This document shows, one piece after another, positions 43,601 to 58,600 of a stretch of 64,000 nt of DNA (position 1 is its first letter; each line of letters starts with the position of its first letter). The notes under the pieces were generated by a model. It did not search any database. It had not been told where the DNA came from and saw nothing but the letters and a program-made list of their open reading frames with translations. Source of the stretch: Stomoxys calcitrans (taxonomy: Eukaryota; Arthropoda; Insecta; Diptera; Muscidae). A program made the position numbers and the translations under genes. The stretch lies in contig NC_081553.1 of NCBI RefSeq assembly GCF_963082655.1, positions 36,281,509 through 36,345,508 of the forward strand, read 5' to 3'.

Positions 43601-46600
43601 AAAATTGGCATAAAACTTTGGGGGGACGCCCCATGCTAAAACTTAACTCGTTCTTACAAGTTTTTTTCTACAATAACTATTTTAATTCTATCTTTTCATT
43701 TCCAAAGTGTAATGCCGCTGTAGGTGTTAAATCCTTTTTCGATATGATGCACTCTGGTCCAAATAAGCTGATGCTGTTCGGTGCCGCATGTACTCATGTT
43801 ACCGATCCCATAGCCAAGGCCAGTAAACATTGGCACCTGACACAGCTATCCTATGCCGACACCCATCCAATGTTTACCAAGGATGCTTTTCCAAATTTTT
43901 TTCGCGTAGTACCCTCGGAGAACGCGTTCAATGCACCACGTTTGGCATTGCTAAAGGAATTCAATTGGACACGCGTTGGAACTTTATATCAAAATGAACC
44001 ACGCTATTCATTGCCGCATAATCATATGGTAGCCGATTTGGATTCCATGGAACTGGAAGTAGTGGAAACCCAGAGTTTTGTCAATGATGTCAACGAATCG
44101 CTGAGAAAATTGCGAGAAAAGGATGTTCGCATTATATTGGGTAACTTTAATGAGCACTTTGCGCGTAAGGTTTTCTGTGAGGCATACAAGTAAGTTGATA
44201 TGCGAACCCAAAATAAAAAGGCAACTTGAGATTTCAAATTGGTTTGATTTCAGGCTGGATATGTATGGCAGATCCTATCAATGGCTTATTATGGCTACGT
44301 ATTCTTCAGAATGGTGGAATTCAACGCTGGACACCGAATGTACTGTGGAAGAATTAATACAAGCCTTAGAGGGCACTATGCTGGTGGATCTCTTGCCATT
44401 GTCCACCAGTGGAGATATAACGATAGCGGGAATTGTAAGTTGGCAATTTGTCATAGGTGATAGTTGAATTTATTTTTAATTTTACTTTGGATCAACAGAC
44501 AGCTGATGAATATCTATCCGAGTATGACAGTCTGCGTGGCAATGAATACTCCCGATTCCATGGCTATACCTATGATGGCATATGGGCTGCAGCTTTGGCC
44601 ATTCAATATGTGGCCCAAAAACGTGAAGATTTCCTAACACATTTTGATTATCGCGGCAAAGAATGGGAAAGTGTGTTTCTGGAAGCCTTAAGAAACACTT
44701 CGTTTGAAGGTGTTACGGTAAGAATTCGATTACAACCATATAGTTTTCTTTTATTTAATGACCTTTTATGTCCCATTCTTATTTCAGGGTCCTGTTCGTT
44801 TTTATAATAATGAACGTAAGGCAAATATTCTAATAAATCAATTTCAATTGGGGCAAGTGGAGAAAATAGGAGAATTTCATTCACAACTTAGTCATCTGGA
44901 TTTAACAATGGGAAAACCTGTTAAATGGGTAAGTTTATCATTGTGGCAGGACCGAATCTTATATACCTTCCACCATGGATCGTATTTGACGAGTTCTTTG
45001 AATTGCGCTCTCAAGAGGCGCAAGAAGTCAAGATCCAAGATCGGTTTGCATGGCAGCTATACCAGGTTATGTACCGATTTGCGCCATACTTACAGTTGTT
45101 GGAAGTCATAACAAAACACCTTATGCAAAATTTCAGCCAAATTAGATGAGAATTGCGCCCTCTAGCGGCTCAAGAATTTAAGATCCAAGATCGATTTGTA
45201 TGGCAGCTACACCAGATTATGTACCGGTTTGCGCCATACTTAGCACAGTTGTTGAAAGTCATAACAAAATACTTCATACAAAATAACAGCCAAATCGGAT
45301 AAGAATTACGCCCTCTAGTGGCTCAAGAAGTCGAGACATAAGATCGGTTTATATGGCAGCTATATCAGGTTATGAACCGATTTAAACTACGCTTAGCACA
45401 GTTTTTGGAAATATTTCAAAACACTACGTGCAAAATTTTAGTCAAATCGGACGAGAACTGCGCCCTCTAGGGGTTCAAGAAGTCAAGACCCAAGATCGGT
45501 TTATACGGCAGCTATATCAAAAGATACACCGATTTGGTGTATAAAATAATAATTGCAGCATCTAGGGGCGCGAAAAGTCAAGCTGAGGAGCCACTTTATA
45601 AGGGAGCTACATCCAAATCTGAACCGATATGGCCCATTTGCAATCCCCAACGACCTACATCAATAAGAAGTATCTGTACACCGCCTTGGACGATTGTTGG
45701 AAGTCATAAAATAACCCTACGTGTAAAATTTCAGCCCAATCGGATAACAACTGCTAAAAGCCGCAGGGATTAAAGATGTCAATTAGGGAGGTCGGTGTAT
45801 ATGGGAGCTATATCAGGTGATAGACCGATTCAGACCATACACGATTCAGACCTTGGCACGATTGTTGGACGTCGTAACGGAACACTATGTGCAAAATTTC
45901 AGCCCAATCGGATAATAATTGCAGCATCTAGGAGTTCAAGAACTCAAGTTGAAGAACCACTTTATATGGGATCTAAATTCAAATCTGAACCGATATGGCC
46001 CATTTAAAATCGACTTAGAATTAGAAGACGATCAAGAGGTGTTATAAACAGAATGACTAGATTAGCATACCCAGCATAAGAGCGAAAAATATTCATACTA
46101 TGAGGTGAGCATCAACGGTTCGAAGATGGGCTATATCGGACTATATCTTGATATAGCCCCCATATGGACCGAACCGCCGATTTAAGGCCCATAAAACCCG
46201 CATTTATTATCCGATTTTGCTGAAATTTGGGACAGAGAACTGTGTTAGACCACTCAAAATACTTCTTTAATTTGGCCGCGATCGGTCCAGATTTGGATAT
46301 AGCTGTCATATATTGGGTTGCCCAAAAAGTAATTGCGGATTTTCTAAAAGAAAGTAAATGCATTTTTAATAAAAATTAGAATGAACTTTAATCAAATATA
46401 CTTTTTTTACACTTTTTTTCTAAAGCAAGCTAAAAGTAACAGCTGATAACTGACAGAAGAAAGAATGCCATTACAGAGTCACAGATGTGAAAAAAATTGT
46501 CAACGCCGCAATTACTTTTTGGGCAACCCAATAGATCGATCCGCCTATTTAGGGTCCAAGGCCCATAAAAGCCACATTAATTATCCGATTTTGCGAAATT

Positions 46601-49600
46601 TGGGACAGTGAGTTGTGTTAAGACCTTCAATATTTTTTTTCAATTTGGCTCAGATCGGTCCAGATTTAAATATAGCTGCCATATAGACCGATCTCTCGAT
46701 TTAAGGTCTTAGGCCCATAAAAGACGCATTTATTGCCCGATTTCGCCCAAATTTGGGACAGTGAGTTGTGTTAGGCCCCTCGACATCTTTCTGCAATTAG
46801 GCTCAGATCGGTCCAGATTTGAATATAGCTGCCATACAGACCGATCTCCGATTTAAAGTCTTGGCCCCATAAAGGCGCATTTATAATCCTATTTCCCTGA
46901 AATTTGACACAGTGACTTATGTTAGGCTTTTCGACATCCGTGTCATATATGGTTCAGATTCGTTTGGGACAGTGAATTGTGTTAATCTCCTCTACATCTT
47001 TCTGCAATTAGGCTCAGATCGGTCCAGATTTGAATATAGCTACCATATAGACCGATCTCCGATTTAAGGTTTTGGGCTCAAAAAAGCGCATTTATTGTCC
47101 GATATCGACGAAATTGGGACAGTGAGTTGTGTTAGGCTCCTCGACATCATTCTGCAATTAGGCTCAGATCGGTCCAGATTTGAATATAGCAAAAAGGCCA
47201 ATATTTTGTAAACCAAAATTAAACAATGACTTGTACTTATTAGAACACTTAATTTCCGTGCGGAATTTGTTCCCGATCGGACCATATTTCGATATAGCTG
47301 CTAATAGGCCATAAATTATGCATTTTTCACCGGATTATAGTGAAAGATGGTTTACATAAACACCCAAGGTTGTGGGTATCCAAAGTTCGGCCCGGCCGAA
47401 CCTAACGCCTTTTTACTTGTTTTAAGAAAATATTGTTAATTGTTTAATTACATAATTTTTTTAATCTATATTTTTCCTAGGTTGGCAAAACACCACCCAA
47501 AGATCGTACCTTAATCTACATCGAACATAGTCAGGTCAACATTACCATCTATATAATCTCAGCTAGTGCTTCAGTTGTGGGCATGATAATTGCCTGTGTT
47601 TTTCTGGCATTCAACATAAAATATCGAAATCAAAGGTAAGTCCTTTTGCAATTTCCAAAAAAGAAAAACAATTTCTAACTTCTTTTTTCCATTTCCCTTT
47701 AGATATATTAAAATGTCTAGTCCCCACTTGAATAATTTAATTATTGTGGGTTGTCTTTTGACCTATATGAGTGTGATATTTTTGGGCTTGGATACTACAC
47801 TAAGCAGTGTGGCCGCATTTCCTTATATTTGTACCGCACGTGCTTGGATCCTTATGGCTGGCTTCAGTTTGGCCTTTGGTGCCATGTTTTCAAAAACATG
47901 GCGCGTGCACTCGATTTTCACCGACTTGAAATTGAATAAAAAAGTCATCAAGGACTATCAATTGTTTATGGTGGTTGGAATTTTATTGTTTATCGATATA
48001 GCCATAATAACAACATGGCAAATAGCTGATCCATTTTATCGTGATACCAAACAATTGGAACCGAGGGTAAGTGAAAGTGGAAATATTTGAATCTAATAGT
48101 CGTTTTGTACGCACAAAGAGTTGGAAATGAATGCGTTTAGAATAAAAAAATAAATTTGATCGATAACTGACTTATCGATTTTGGGTAAATATTAGGGCTG
48201 AGAAAATAACGATGGCGCTATCGATATTTAATTTTTTGACTGAATATCGATTGATACTTTTCCGAAGGGTACTATCGCAAAAGTGAATTTTTTTGCAAAA
48301 ATAAACAAAAATAAGCTAACAATTTCTACAATGGGTTCTCTCATGACTTCCAAAAGACTTAAATAATTTTGATTTTATTTGATCTGTGTATTGATATTGC
48401 TTCTACATAAATCGATCTCCTGATTTTTACTTCTCATTTTCGTTTGAAAGGTAGGTGATGGGAAATTAACGATAGTATCGATATTTATTATTAAAACTAT
48501 CGCATGTTATGATTATCGATAGTTTTCCAGCTCTACTAAATTCACATTTTGACATGACGATTTTTCGTTTTGTCTGTTGCATGCTTAAAAGTTTCAAACT
48601 TTATTTTAATGCCACACAAGTAGTTTGGGATCCACTGTTCCATTCTAGGCTGAACGTGTTGGCTAAGTCATCAAAAAAGTCGAGTGGCACGAAGTTCGTC
48701 CTATGCCACAGATTAATGCTTCGACTGATATGTTCGTCGATGATCAACCATCGGCTCATATAAGACATATGCAACGAATAGATCTCCTTTGCGCTTTCTT
48801 TTTCTCGGAATACCTAATAAATTGATATCATCTTTTTTACGCGGATTCTATTCTAATTCCAAATAGCTGTTGAGCCCCACATAGTCCCGATGAGTTTCAC
48901 ATTGTACTCCCAAATACCCAGTACCCAAATACATGTCCATTTGGTGGACTTTTTGGATATATATACTCTTGATCAAGAGTATATATATTCTTGATCAAGA
49001 CGATCAAGAATATATATACTTTATGGGGTCTTAGATCAATATTTCGGGGTGTTACAAAGAAAATGACTAAATTAGTATTCCCCCTAATGACTACATTAGT
49101 ATATTAGTAAAAATAGCTTATACTTCATAAGGAAAAATATTTACAAAATTGCTTTAAGAGTCTATGCTAAGAATGACGCAAATAATATTTTATCCCTTGT
49201 TATCTTCCATTTACAGCACCATGAACACATGGACGATGTTTTGGTTATACCGGAAAATGAGTATTGTCAATCGGAGCATATGACCATATTTGTTAGCATT
49301 ATTTATGCATATAAAGGCTTGCTTTTGGTAAGTAGTTACCTTATAATTAAGAGATCATTTATTTGGCCTATTTCTTGATAATTTTGTTTTATTTTAAGGT
49401 CTTTGGTGCCTTTTTGGCCTGGGAAACGCGTCATGTTTCCATACCAGCTTTAAACGATTCCAAACATATTGGATTTTCCGTTTACAATGTCTTCATAACA
49501 TGCATTGCCGGTGCTGCCATATCGTTGGTGTTGTCGGATCGCAAAGATTTAGTTTTTGTCTTACTCTCATTTTTTATAATTTTTTGTACGACAGCCACTT

Positions 49601-52600
49601 TGTGTTTGGTGTTCGTACCGAAAGTAAGACTGGTAGTAAGGAAGTTTTGTAGTTTTTTGTCCATGTATTTATGCATAATTTGATTTTCATATGATTTGAT
49701 TTTGGCAATTATTTCCATTTTGCAATTTTTCTTTTGATATTGTGGAATGAAGAGTCAAACGTATGTCACATGTACACGATTAAACAATTATTAAAAAAAA
49801 ATTTAATAATTAAAATTAAACAAGAAAAAGTTCCAAAACCAACAACATGAACAAAATTCACAAACATGAAAACATATTGACATTATGTACAAAGGTATGA
49901 CGACAACCATGAGATAACAATTACATGAAACATAATCATAAAGGGATACAATATATTTTTAAAAATAGAACACTGTGCAACACAAAATTTCTCATTGTCA
50001 AAATACTAAGGTTGTTAGATGGAAACGGTGACATTTAATTTTTCGTTGTTTGTGTGTGTTGTTTCTTAAGTATAATACTCACACGTTGAAAGATAGTGCA
50101 CTCGCGAGAAAAAATTGTACTCAGCTGTTTACGGTACACTACCTTGTAACTATGCCATAGTATTACTGTACTAGAAAGCTATCGTATCGAATTTTCCAAA
50201 TGGCTCCCGATTCCAAATGGCATCTACCCGGCTTTGGTAAAAAATATGAATCTATTAAAATTTTTGGAAACAAGCGTAAATTTATAAATAAACCAGTGAT
50301 GAAAGGCAAAAAATGTAATACCCTACACCTACCCTACAATTTTAAATTTTTGTTACTACGGCCATATAATTGCAAATCCGGCGAGAAATATGTATGGGTG
50401 CTACATCCAAATTTGAACCGATTTTAATGAAATATCGCAGATATGTTAAGATCAGTAACAAAACAATCCGTGCCAAATTTTGTACAGATCGGTTACAAAT
50501 TGTGCTTATTACAGCCTTATAAGTGTAAATCGGGCGATACATATATATGGGAGCTATATCCAAATCTGAACCTATTTTAGTGAAATTTTGCAGATATGTT
50601 AAGATCAGTAACAAAACAATCCATGCCAAATTTTGTGCAGATCGGTTGAAAATTTTAGCTACTACGGCCATTTAAGTACAAATAGGGCGATACATATATA
50701 TGGAAGCTATATCTTAATCTGAACCGATTTTGATAAAATCTCGCAGATATGTTAAGATCAGTAGCAAAACAATTCGTGCCAAATTTTGTGCATATCGGTT
50801 GAAACTTGTATTTTCTACGGCCATTTAAGTGCAAATCGGGCGGTACATATATATGGGAGCTATATCTAAATCTGAACCGATTTTTACCAAAATCAATAGC
50901 GTTCGTCCTTAGACCAGAAAAGAGATACGTGCAAAATTTCGCGATGATTGAACAACACAATACGACCTGCACTTTGATTACAAGAATACAAGGCCTCACA
51001 GACGGACATGGCTAAATCGAATCAGAAAGTGATTCTGAGTCGATCGGTATGCTTAACAATGGGTCTAGCTCTTCTTAGCGTTGCAAACAAATGCACAAAC
51101 TTATAATACACTATACCACAGTGGTGGTGTAGGGTATAAAAGGCATGTTTACATTGCTTTTGTTGTGCTTGTCGTTCTCTGATTCTGAATAGGACAATAA
51201 CTTTGTGCGTATTCGCAGAGAAATTATGGATAAAAGTGATCCAATCATCTCACTATGTCACTACCGAATAAATAATCAAAATAAAACATTTACATTATTA
51301 ATTTTTGTTGTTGTTGTAGCCACATATCTATATGTGGAGGTGACGATCCTCATCTAGCTCCTACAGGTGAGCAAGCTTGTTCCGATCCAAAGGACCGATC
51401 GCCGCGTGGACTTTATAGTCATTGGTTATTTAGAGGCGCCTTGTCATATCGAGCACCATAGGCACTCAGTATTTATGCAAGAGCCGGCCGTTACAGCTAC
51501 ACCCTATGGGGCATTCCACTATCCGCAACCTGAGCAGCTAAGCTTCTTGTGATAACAATGAACACCACACCGATCGGCGCCACCCGTCCTCTCACCGAGA
51601 CTCTCCGCTCCATACCGCTGATTGTACGCGACTGCAATTGCATCTTCTCCGTATGGAGCATTCCACTATCCGCAACCTGTGGACGCGGCCGGAAGCTCGC
51701 AGCTAAGCTTCTAGTGATAACAATGAACACCACACCGATCGGAGATCTAGCCTGTGTGGTGCTCATAGCTATCCCATGCCGGGTTTATATTATTAATTAC
51801 AAATGCATGTAATTTAGATTTACCGGGTAGATGACAAACAACCACACTTTTGGTGTGGAAAAATTTTTTATTGATTCAAAGTACTAATATGTGGAAATAA
51901 TTTTGAATCCATTCACTTTTGCGCGATATGACCACAATTTCCATTATTCATTTGTTCTGAGTCGTTAAAGAAACGAATTGCAAGCAGCACAAATATAAAC
52001 TGCCGGTATGTTGGGCTATTACCGTACAATGTATTTCTTCAGCGCATCCATACGGGTATATTTTGTAGTCCTTACCTTGCTCTCAAAAGTTACCTTAACA
52101 AAAAAGTCTGTTGAATTTTCATGTGGCGAATTAGACAGCCACTCTGTGGACCAAATGAACATGATTTTTTTTTGGCATTCCTAGTTTAGATGTGCTAAAG
52201 CACGGTGCCGAGTCTTGTTGTGATGGTGCCGAGTCTTGTTGTAACGGTAATGAGTCTTGTTGGTACGTCCATGGTCTGCGACCGAAATATATGCTTGCCC
52301 ACAGCTCAAAAACAGTGGCCAACATTTTTTAACGATAATAAATTACTTTTACTTTGATTGATGTGACTTGATTTGAGCTAAATTTAAAAGGGCTCTTGTC
52401 TACCACGGTACCACCAAAGCTACAATTGCCGTTTCTTACATTTCTTGAAGGTTTGGCATCATTTGTTCTTCAGATGTTTCTTTTTTTTTGGCTACAATTT
52501 GGAATTTTTTCGCCAAATTCGGATGGTCATGAGTTGAGTCATTTCAACCTTTTGTAGTCCATTTATTTTGCATAAATTATTCCTAAATTTATTTCATATT

Positions 52601-55600
52601 ATAATTACACTCAAAAATTTACATTTTTTCTTTTATTCTAACTATTTATATCAAGTAACAATTTCATTCGATTGCTCCAGAGCTAACGAGTGGATTTCGA
52701 AAAGCTGATACTCGATTATGCTCTCATTAACGAATGCCATAATGCCGAATGTGCCTATTCGTTAACGAATGCGGTAATGCCAAAACAAAAATTTCCGAAC
52801 AATTTTACTCGTTCACGTATGCGGTAATTCGGCCACTGATCGAGCATAAATCCCATTCGTTTTAGTTCCAGTGGTGCGTTAACAAAACAAAATGTACCAT
52901 AGTGCGAATGATTTATATTTTTGGTACAATTTACAGTACATAGCTCATACGCAACCATGTACATTAAATTAGTCAGTCTCATTTGTATTAACCAAACAAT
53001 CAAACAAAAAATCTACGAAATTAGACCAAATGAATAAATTTCAAGAAAACGTCATCTCTAAAGAATATGTCATCAAAATTATAAGCAAATTAAAATTTTT
53101 ATCAACATTCTGTCTTTTCAAAATTTTAACCTACATATAAAAAATATTACGAAAAATTATTTTATAGACATTGTTAAAAAAAAAAAATCATTTTCTACAT
53201 AAAGTTTTGTAAAAATTATAGTTTTATATAGAAAATACTATAAATTTGTAAACTCGTGGACGTCGTCATACCCAAACCTGCATGAATAGTTGCATAAAAT
53301 GTTTTTAAAAGAATATAAATTTGTGATTAAAACACAAAATTTTGTTAAAATCACATTTAAATATTAATTAAAATTTTATATAATATAGCAATCAAAATTT
53401 GGTGATATCGAAAGCCAATAGATAATGTTTGTGCAATACATGAAAACTTTTCTAAATTCAAAATCATATTCACAAGTTCGGCTGGGCCGAATATTATATA
53501 CCCTTCACCATGGATTAAAATTGTCAAGTTCTTTGGAAGGTTTCTGTTTATGGGCAGAAACAAAACAAGTAAAAAGGCATTAAGTTCGACCGGGCCGAAC
53601 TTTGGATACCCACCACCTTGGGTATATATGTAAACCCCCTTTCGCCGCAATCCGGTCAAAATTGGATAACATATGCACCCAAATACGGCACGGACATTGA
53701 GTGGTCGAATAAATATAAGTCACTGTTCAATGTTGTGGCCTTTTTGGCAGCTATATCCAAATATAAACCGATATGAACCATATGGGACACGAATTCGAAA
53801 AGCCTAACATAAGTCACTGCGTCAAATTCCAATGAAATCGAATAATAAATGCGCTTTTTATAGGGCCAAGATTTTAAATCGAGAGATTGTTCCATATGGC
53901 CAAATTAAACAAGGATATAATAATCATCCTATTTTATTGTAAGCCCACTACCATATCCGTAGTTATATATTAATAGGGATCATATTTTATTCAGGTCCCG
54001 AGAACTGATATACAAGTAACATTTTCAGACAATAAATCTGCTTTTTATGGGATTAAGACCCTAAATTGGAAGATCGGTACATATTTTTATAGGCTTCAGA
54101 CCCTTTATCGCGAGATCGGTCTATGTGGCATCTATATCTAAATATAGTCCAATCTGAAGCATATTTGGTTCCAATGTTGAGAGGTCTAAAACTACTCACT
54201 GTTTCAAATTTCAGAGAAATCGGTTAAAAAATAAAGCTTTTATGGGCTACAGACCCTTTATCGGGAGATCGGTCTATATGACATCAATATCTAAATATCG
54301 TCCGATTTGATCCATATTCTGGTCGGATGTTGGGAAGCCTAAAACTAATCACTGTTTCAAATTTCAGCAAAATCGGATGAAAAATAAAGCTTTTATGGGC
54401 TTCAGACCTTTTATCGGAAGATCGGTCTATAAGGCAGCTATATCCAAATGTAGTCCTATCTAAACCATATTTAGGTCAGATTTTGGGAGGCTTAAAATAG
54501 CTCACTGTTTAACTCACTGTTTCAGTGAAATCGGATAATGCAGCTTTTATGGTATTCAGACCTTTTATCGGCAGATCGGTCTATATGGCAGCTAATTCTT
54601 AATATAGTCCGATCTGATCCATATTTGGGTCAGATGTCGGGAGTCCTAAAACTACTTACTCTTTCAAATTTCAGCGAAATCGGATAAAAAAATAAAGCAT
54701 TTATGGGCATTAGACCCTATATCCAATTATGGTCCGATTTGGGCCGTTCAAGAACTTAACCAGCGTGCATCAATAAGACATATCTGTGCCAAATTTCAGC
54801 TCAATTTCTCAATTTTTAAAGGCTGTAGAGTGAATACAACAGACGGACGGACAGACGGTCAGACACACGAACATCGTTAAATCGTCTAAGAATTTTACGA
54901 CTATCCGAAATAAATATACTTTGTTGGGTCGGAAATTGATATTTCGATGTGTTGAAAACGGAATGAATAAATGAATATACCCCCTATCCTATGGTGGTGG
55001 GTATAAAAAGGATAATAGGAAGGTCACAACAAGAAATACGCGTGGATTTTTTTGTTTGGAAAAGAATTGCGCCTTCTAGAGACTCAAGAAGTAAAATCGA
55101 GAGATTTGTTTATATGAGCTATATCAGATTTTGCAACGATTTGAACCATACTTGGTAGATCTATTGGAGTTCATAGGAAAAGTCATCGTGCAAATTTTTA
55201 ACCATGCCGACCAAGAGTTGCGGCCTCTAGAGGCTCAAGAGGTTTATTTGGGAGTTCGGTTTATATGGCAGTTATATCAGGTTTTGAAACGATGTGGACC
55301 ATACTTAACCATACTTAATTATGGAAGTAGTAGCAAAAGCCATATTTAAAAATTTCAGATAAATCGGATAAGAATTTCGCTATTTAATGGGTCACGAAGT
55401 ACGATGTGGAAATCTGTTTATATGGGAGTTATATGTAAACATTGACCGATTCGGTTCATTTACAATCCCAACCGACCTACATTACTCCTTCGAAAGTTAG
55501 CATGCTTTCGACAGACTGATGGACATGGTTAAATCAACTTAAAATGTCATGACTATTAAGAATATACATATATGCTTTGGTCTTACACGATTATTTCGAG

Positions 55601-58600
55601 GTATTACAAACGGAATGACGATGTCCGTAGATCTGTCCGTCTGCCCGTCCGTCTGCTGAAATTATTACCAAGCAGAATCGGATCACATATATATTGTAGT
55701 TAGAGCTTCCATAACGATCTACCGTTTTCTTAAAACTCTTTTCCAGAATATTTAGAAATGTATCCCTTTTTATGAATTTTAGTTTTTTGACCTTCAAATT
55801 GGTTTTGAATTCGCTGCTGAAAGTGGTAGTTAAAGAAAGTTTTTAAATTGTGAATTTTTTCATGAAAAGCCTCAGATCTCCTTAAAAAAACATAAATTAA
55901 AAATTATTAGTTTCACTTAACAAACTCACTTCAAGTATTTTCCTTCTTAGTTAATTTTTGAATACTAATACTGCTGGAAACAAAAATCGCTTGATGTTAT
56001 CTTTAATACTAACCATAAAATTAGCTAATCAGATCTAGTCTGTTTTACTTTCTTTTCTCTGTTTTTTTGATTTTTTAATTTTCCAAAGCAGCTACTTAAA
56101 TATACCTTAGATTTTAATACCCATAATAATAGACTAGATCAATATAAATATATATATATATGTATACATATCAACTAGAACTATTCATGCAACCCCTAGA
56201 CTCTTGCAAAAATAACAAAAAAAAACACTAAACTCTCCTAAAACAGTCTGGGCAATATATTAACAGAAATATTTTCTCTTGTTTTTGGTAAATTTTCTCA
56301 AATTGTTAACTTTTGGTAGCTGGTGGAACTGAAACGTAATCCCCAAGGCGTAGTTGATAAACGTGTGCGTGCTACTTTAAGACCCATGTCTAAGAATCGC
56401 CGAGATTCCTCGGTATGCGAATTGGAGCAACGTTTGCGTGAGGTGAAAAATACCAATTGTCGTTTCCGCAAAGCTTTGACAGAGAAAGAAAATGAATTGC
56501 AAGCTTTGATTAAAAAGCTTGGACCAGAGGCAAGAAAATGGATTGATGGTGTGACATGTGGCTCTGGCGGAGGTAGCATAGGAGGTGATACGGAACCCAT
56601 TTTAAGTGGAAATCCCAATAGTGGAGTGAATGATACAGCACGACTTTCAGCGCCACCTGTAAGAAGGGATATGCCAAGCACTACAGGTGAGCTTAAGTGT
56701 AAATTTTAACTTAAATATTGAATTAAGTAACGAGTAATTCAAGTTCATATATACTTCACCATACGGTGCTCTACTAACTTATCATTTTGTTTGTAACAAC
56801 ATAGACAAAGAAAAGGTATAGACCTAGGTAGATTTAGGAAGGTAACAACAAGGAAACCCACGATAAAACTTTGTGAGAATGGGACTAGAATTCTTCTGTC
56901 AAACTTATGTACACTGTCAAATTGACATTTTGGATCAAACTCTGAAATTGGAAAATTTTATCAGCTGGGCTTCTGATGTTACCTTCTTTTTACCCAGGTA
57001 TAATTATTAAAATAATTCAAAAGTTCTCCGTTTCATGTCGCCCGGATTACATCCACGCTGAATCCGGTATGAATCGGACCATGTCTCGATATATCTACCA
57101 TTTGAATGACGAGTTTTTTATCTGATTTCGCCAAAAATAAATGTATCTAAATATATCCGTAAATGTTGTCACCCGAGTTAAAATATATCCATTATGGTGG
57201 GTTCATACCAAGATATATTCATTTACAGTTGCCCAACAACAAAATATTGACGGCACTATCCGTCAAAATCAGTGATTAGTGCAACTCTGATTTTGAGTAT
57301 GTTACAAGTTAGCGCCATCTTTCGTTGGCTTTGTGTATGGTTAACTATAATACACACACACAACCAAAACTCGTTGACAGATAGTGCATTTCGCGAGAAA
57401 AAATTGTACTCAGCTGTTTTCGGTATACTACCTGGTAATTATGTCATTGTTCATACCCAACGAGAGGTAATTAAAGTAAAGTAAGTAAGTAAAAAGATAT
57501 GAAGCTTTTTACTTACTTACTTTACTTTAATTGCTTATGACAGAACATTTGTTCCACTAGCCGAACGTAGAATGGCGTTCCCAGCACCTCGATCTTCTGC
57601 GCTCATTTTATAGTCTCTGACAGCAAGATTCGAGGTGTCTCCCATTACTTGATCTTTCCATTGGGCTTTTGGTCTTCCCGATTTGCGTGTACCACCGTGT
57701 TTGCCTTCAAAAGACTTTTTTGCTGGAGCTTCTTCATCCATTCTTACAACATGACCTAGCCAACGCATTTTGATGCGTGTAACTATGCTATCGTCGTCAT
57801 ACAGCTCGTGGTTCATACTACGCCGATATTCTCCATTAACGCAAACTGGTCCATATATTTTACGAAGAATCATTCTCTCTAATACTACAAGCACTGCCTC
57901 ATCTGCTTTCACAAGTACCCATGCTTCAGAACCATATAACAGCACGGGTAGTATCAATGTCCTGTATAGTGTAATCTTCGTCTGTCGAGAGGTGGCCTTG
58001 TTTCTAAACTGCTTACTTAGTCCAAAGTAGCATCTGTTTTCCAGTATTATTCTTCGCTTTATCTCAAAACTGGTGTCATTCGTTTCGGTTGCGGCGGTGC
58101 CGAGGTAGATAAAGTTACTGACTATCTCAAAGTTGTGGTTCACAACTTTCTCCATTTTCTTTATCTGCTCGGTGGTACAAGGTGTTTTTGGAGTTGAAAC
58201 CATCCATTTCGTCTTATCTTCATTTACTACCAGACCCATTTTCACTGACTCTCTTTCGATTCTCTCAAAGGCAGCAGTTACTACTTCCAGTGACCGACCT
58301 ATGATGTCGATGTCGTCGGCATAGGCGAGTAGCATGTGTTCTCTTGTGATTAGTGTGCCATTTCTATTTACATCTGCATCTGATATAATCTTCTCCAGCA
58401 GGATATTAAAGAGATCACACGATAGGCTGTCTCCTTGTCTGAAACCTCGTTTGATATAATATGGTTCGGAGCGATTCTTTCCTATTCTAACTGAGGAACG
58501 CGTTTTAGCAAGTGTCATCCTGCAGAGCCTTATTAATTTTGCAGGGATATCAAACTCAGACCTGGCTTGAAATACCTTTGAACGTCAATGCGTATCGAAA

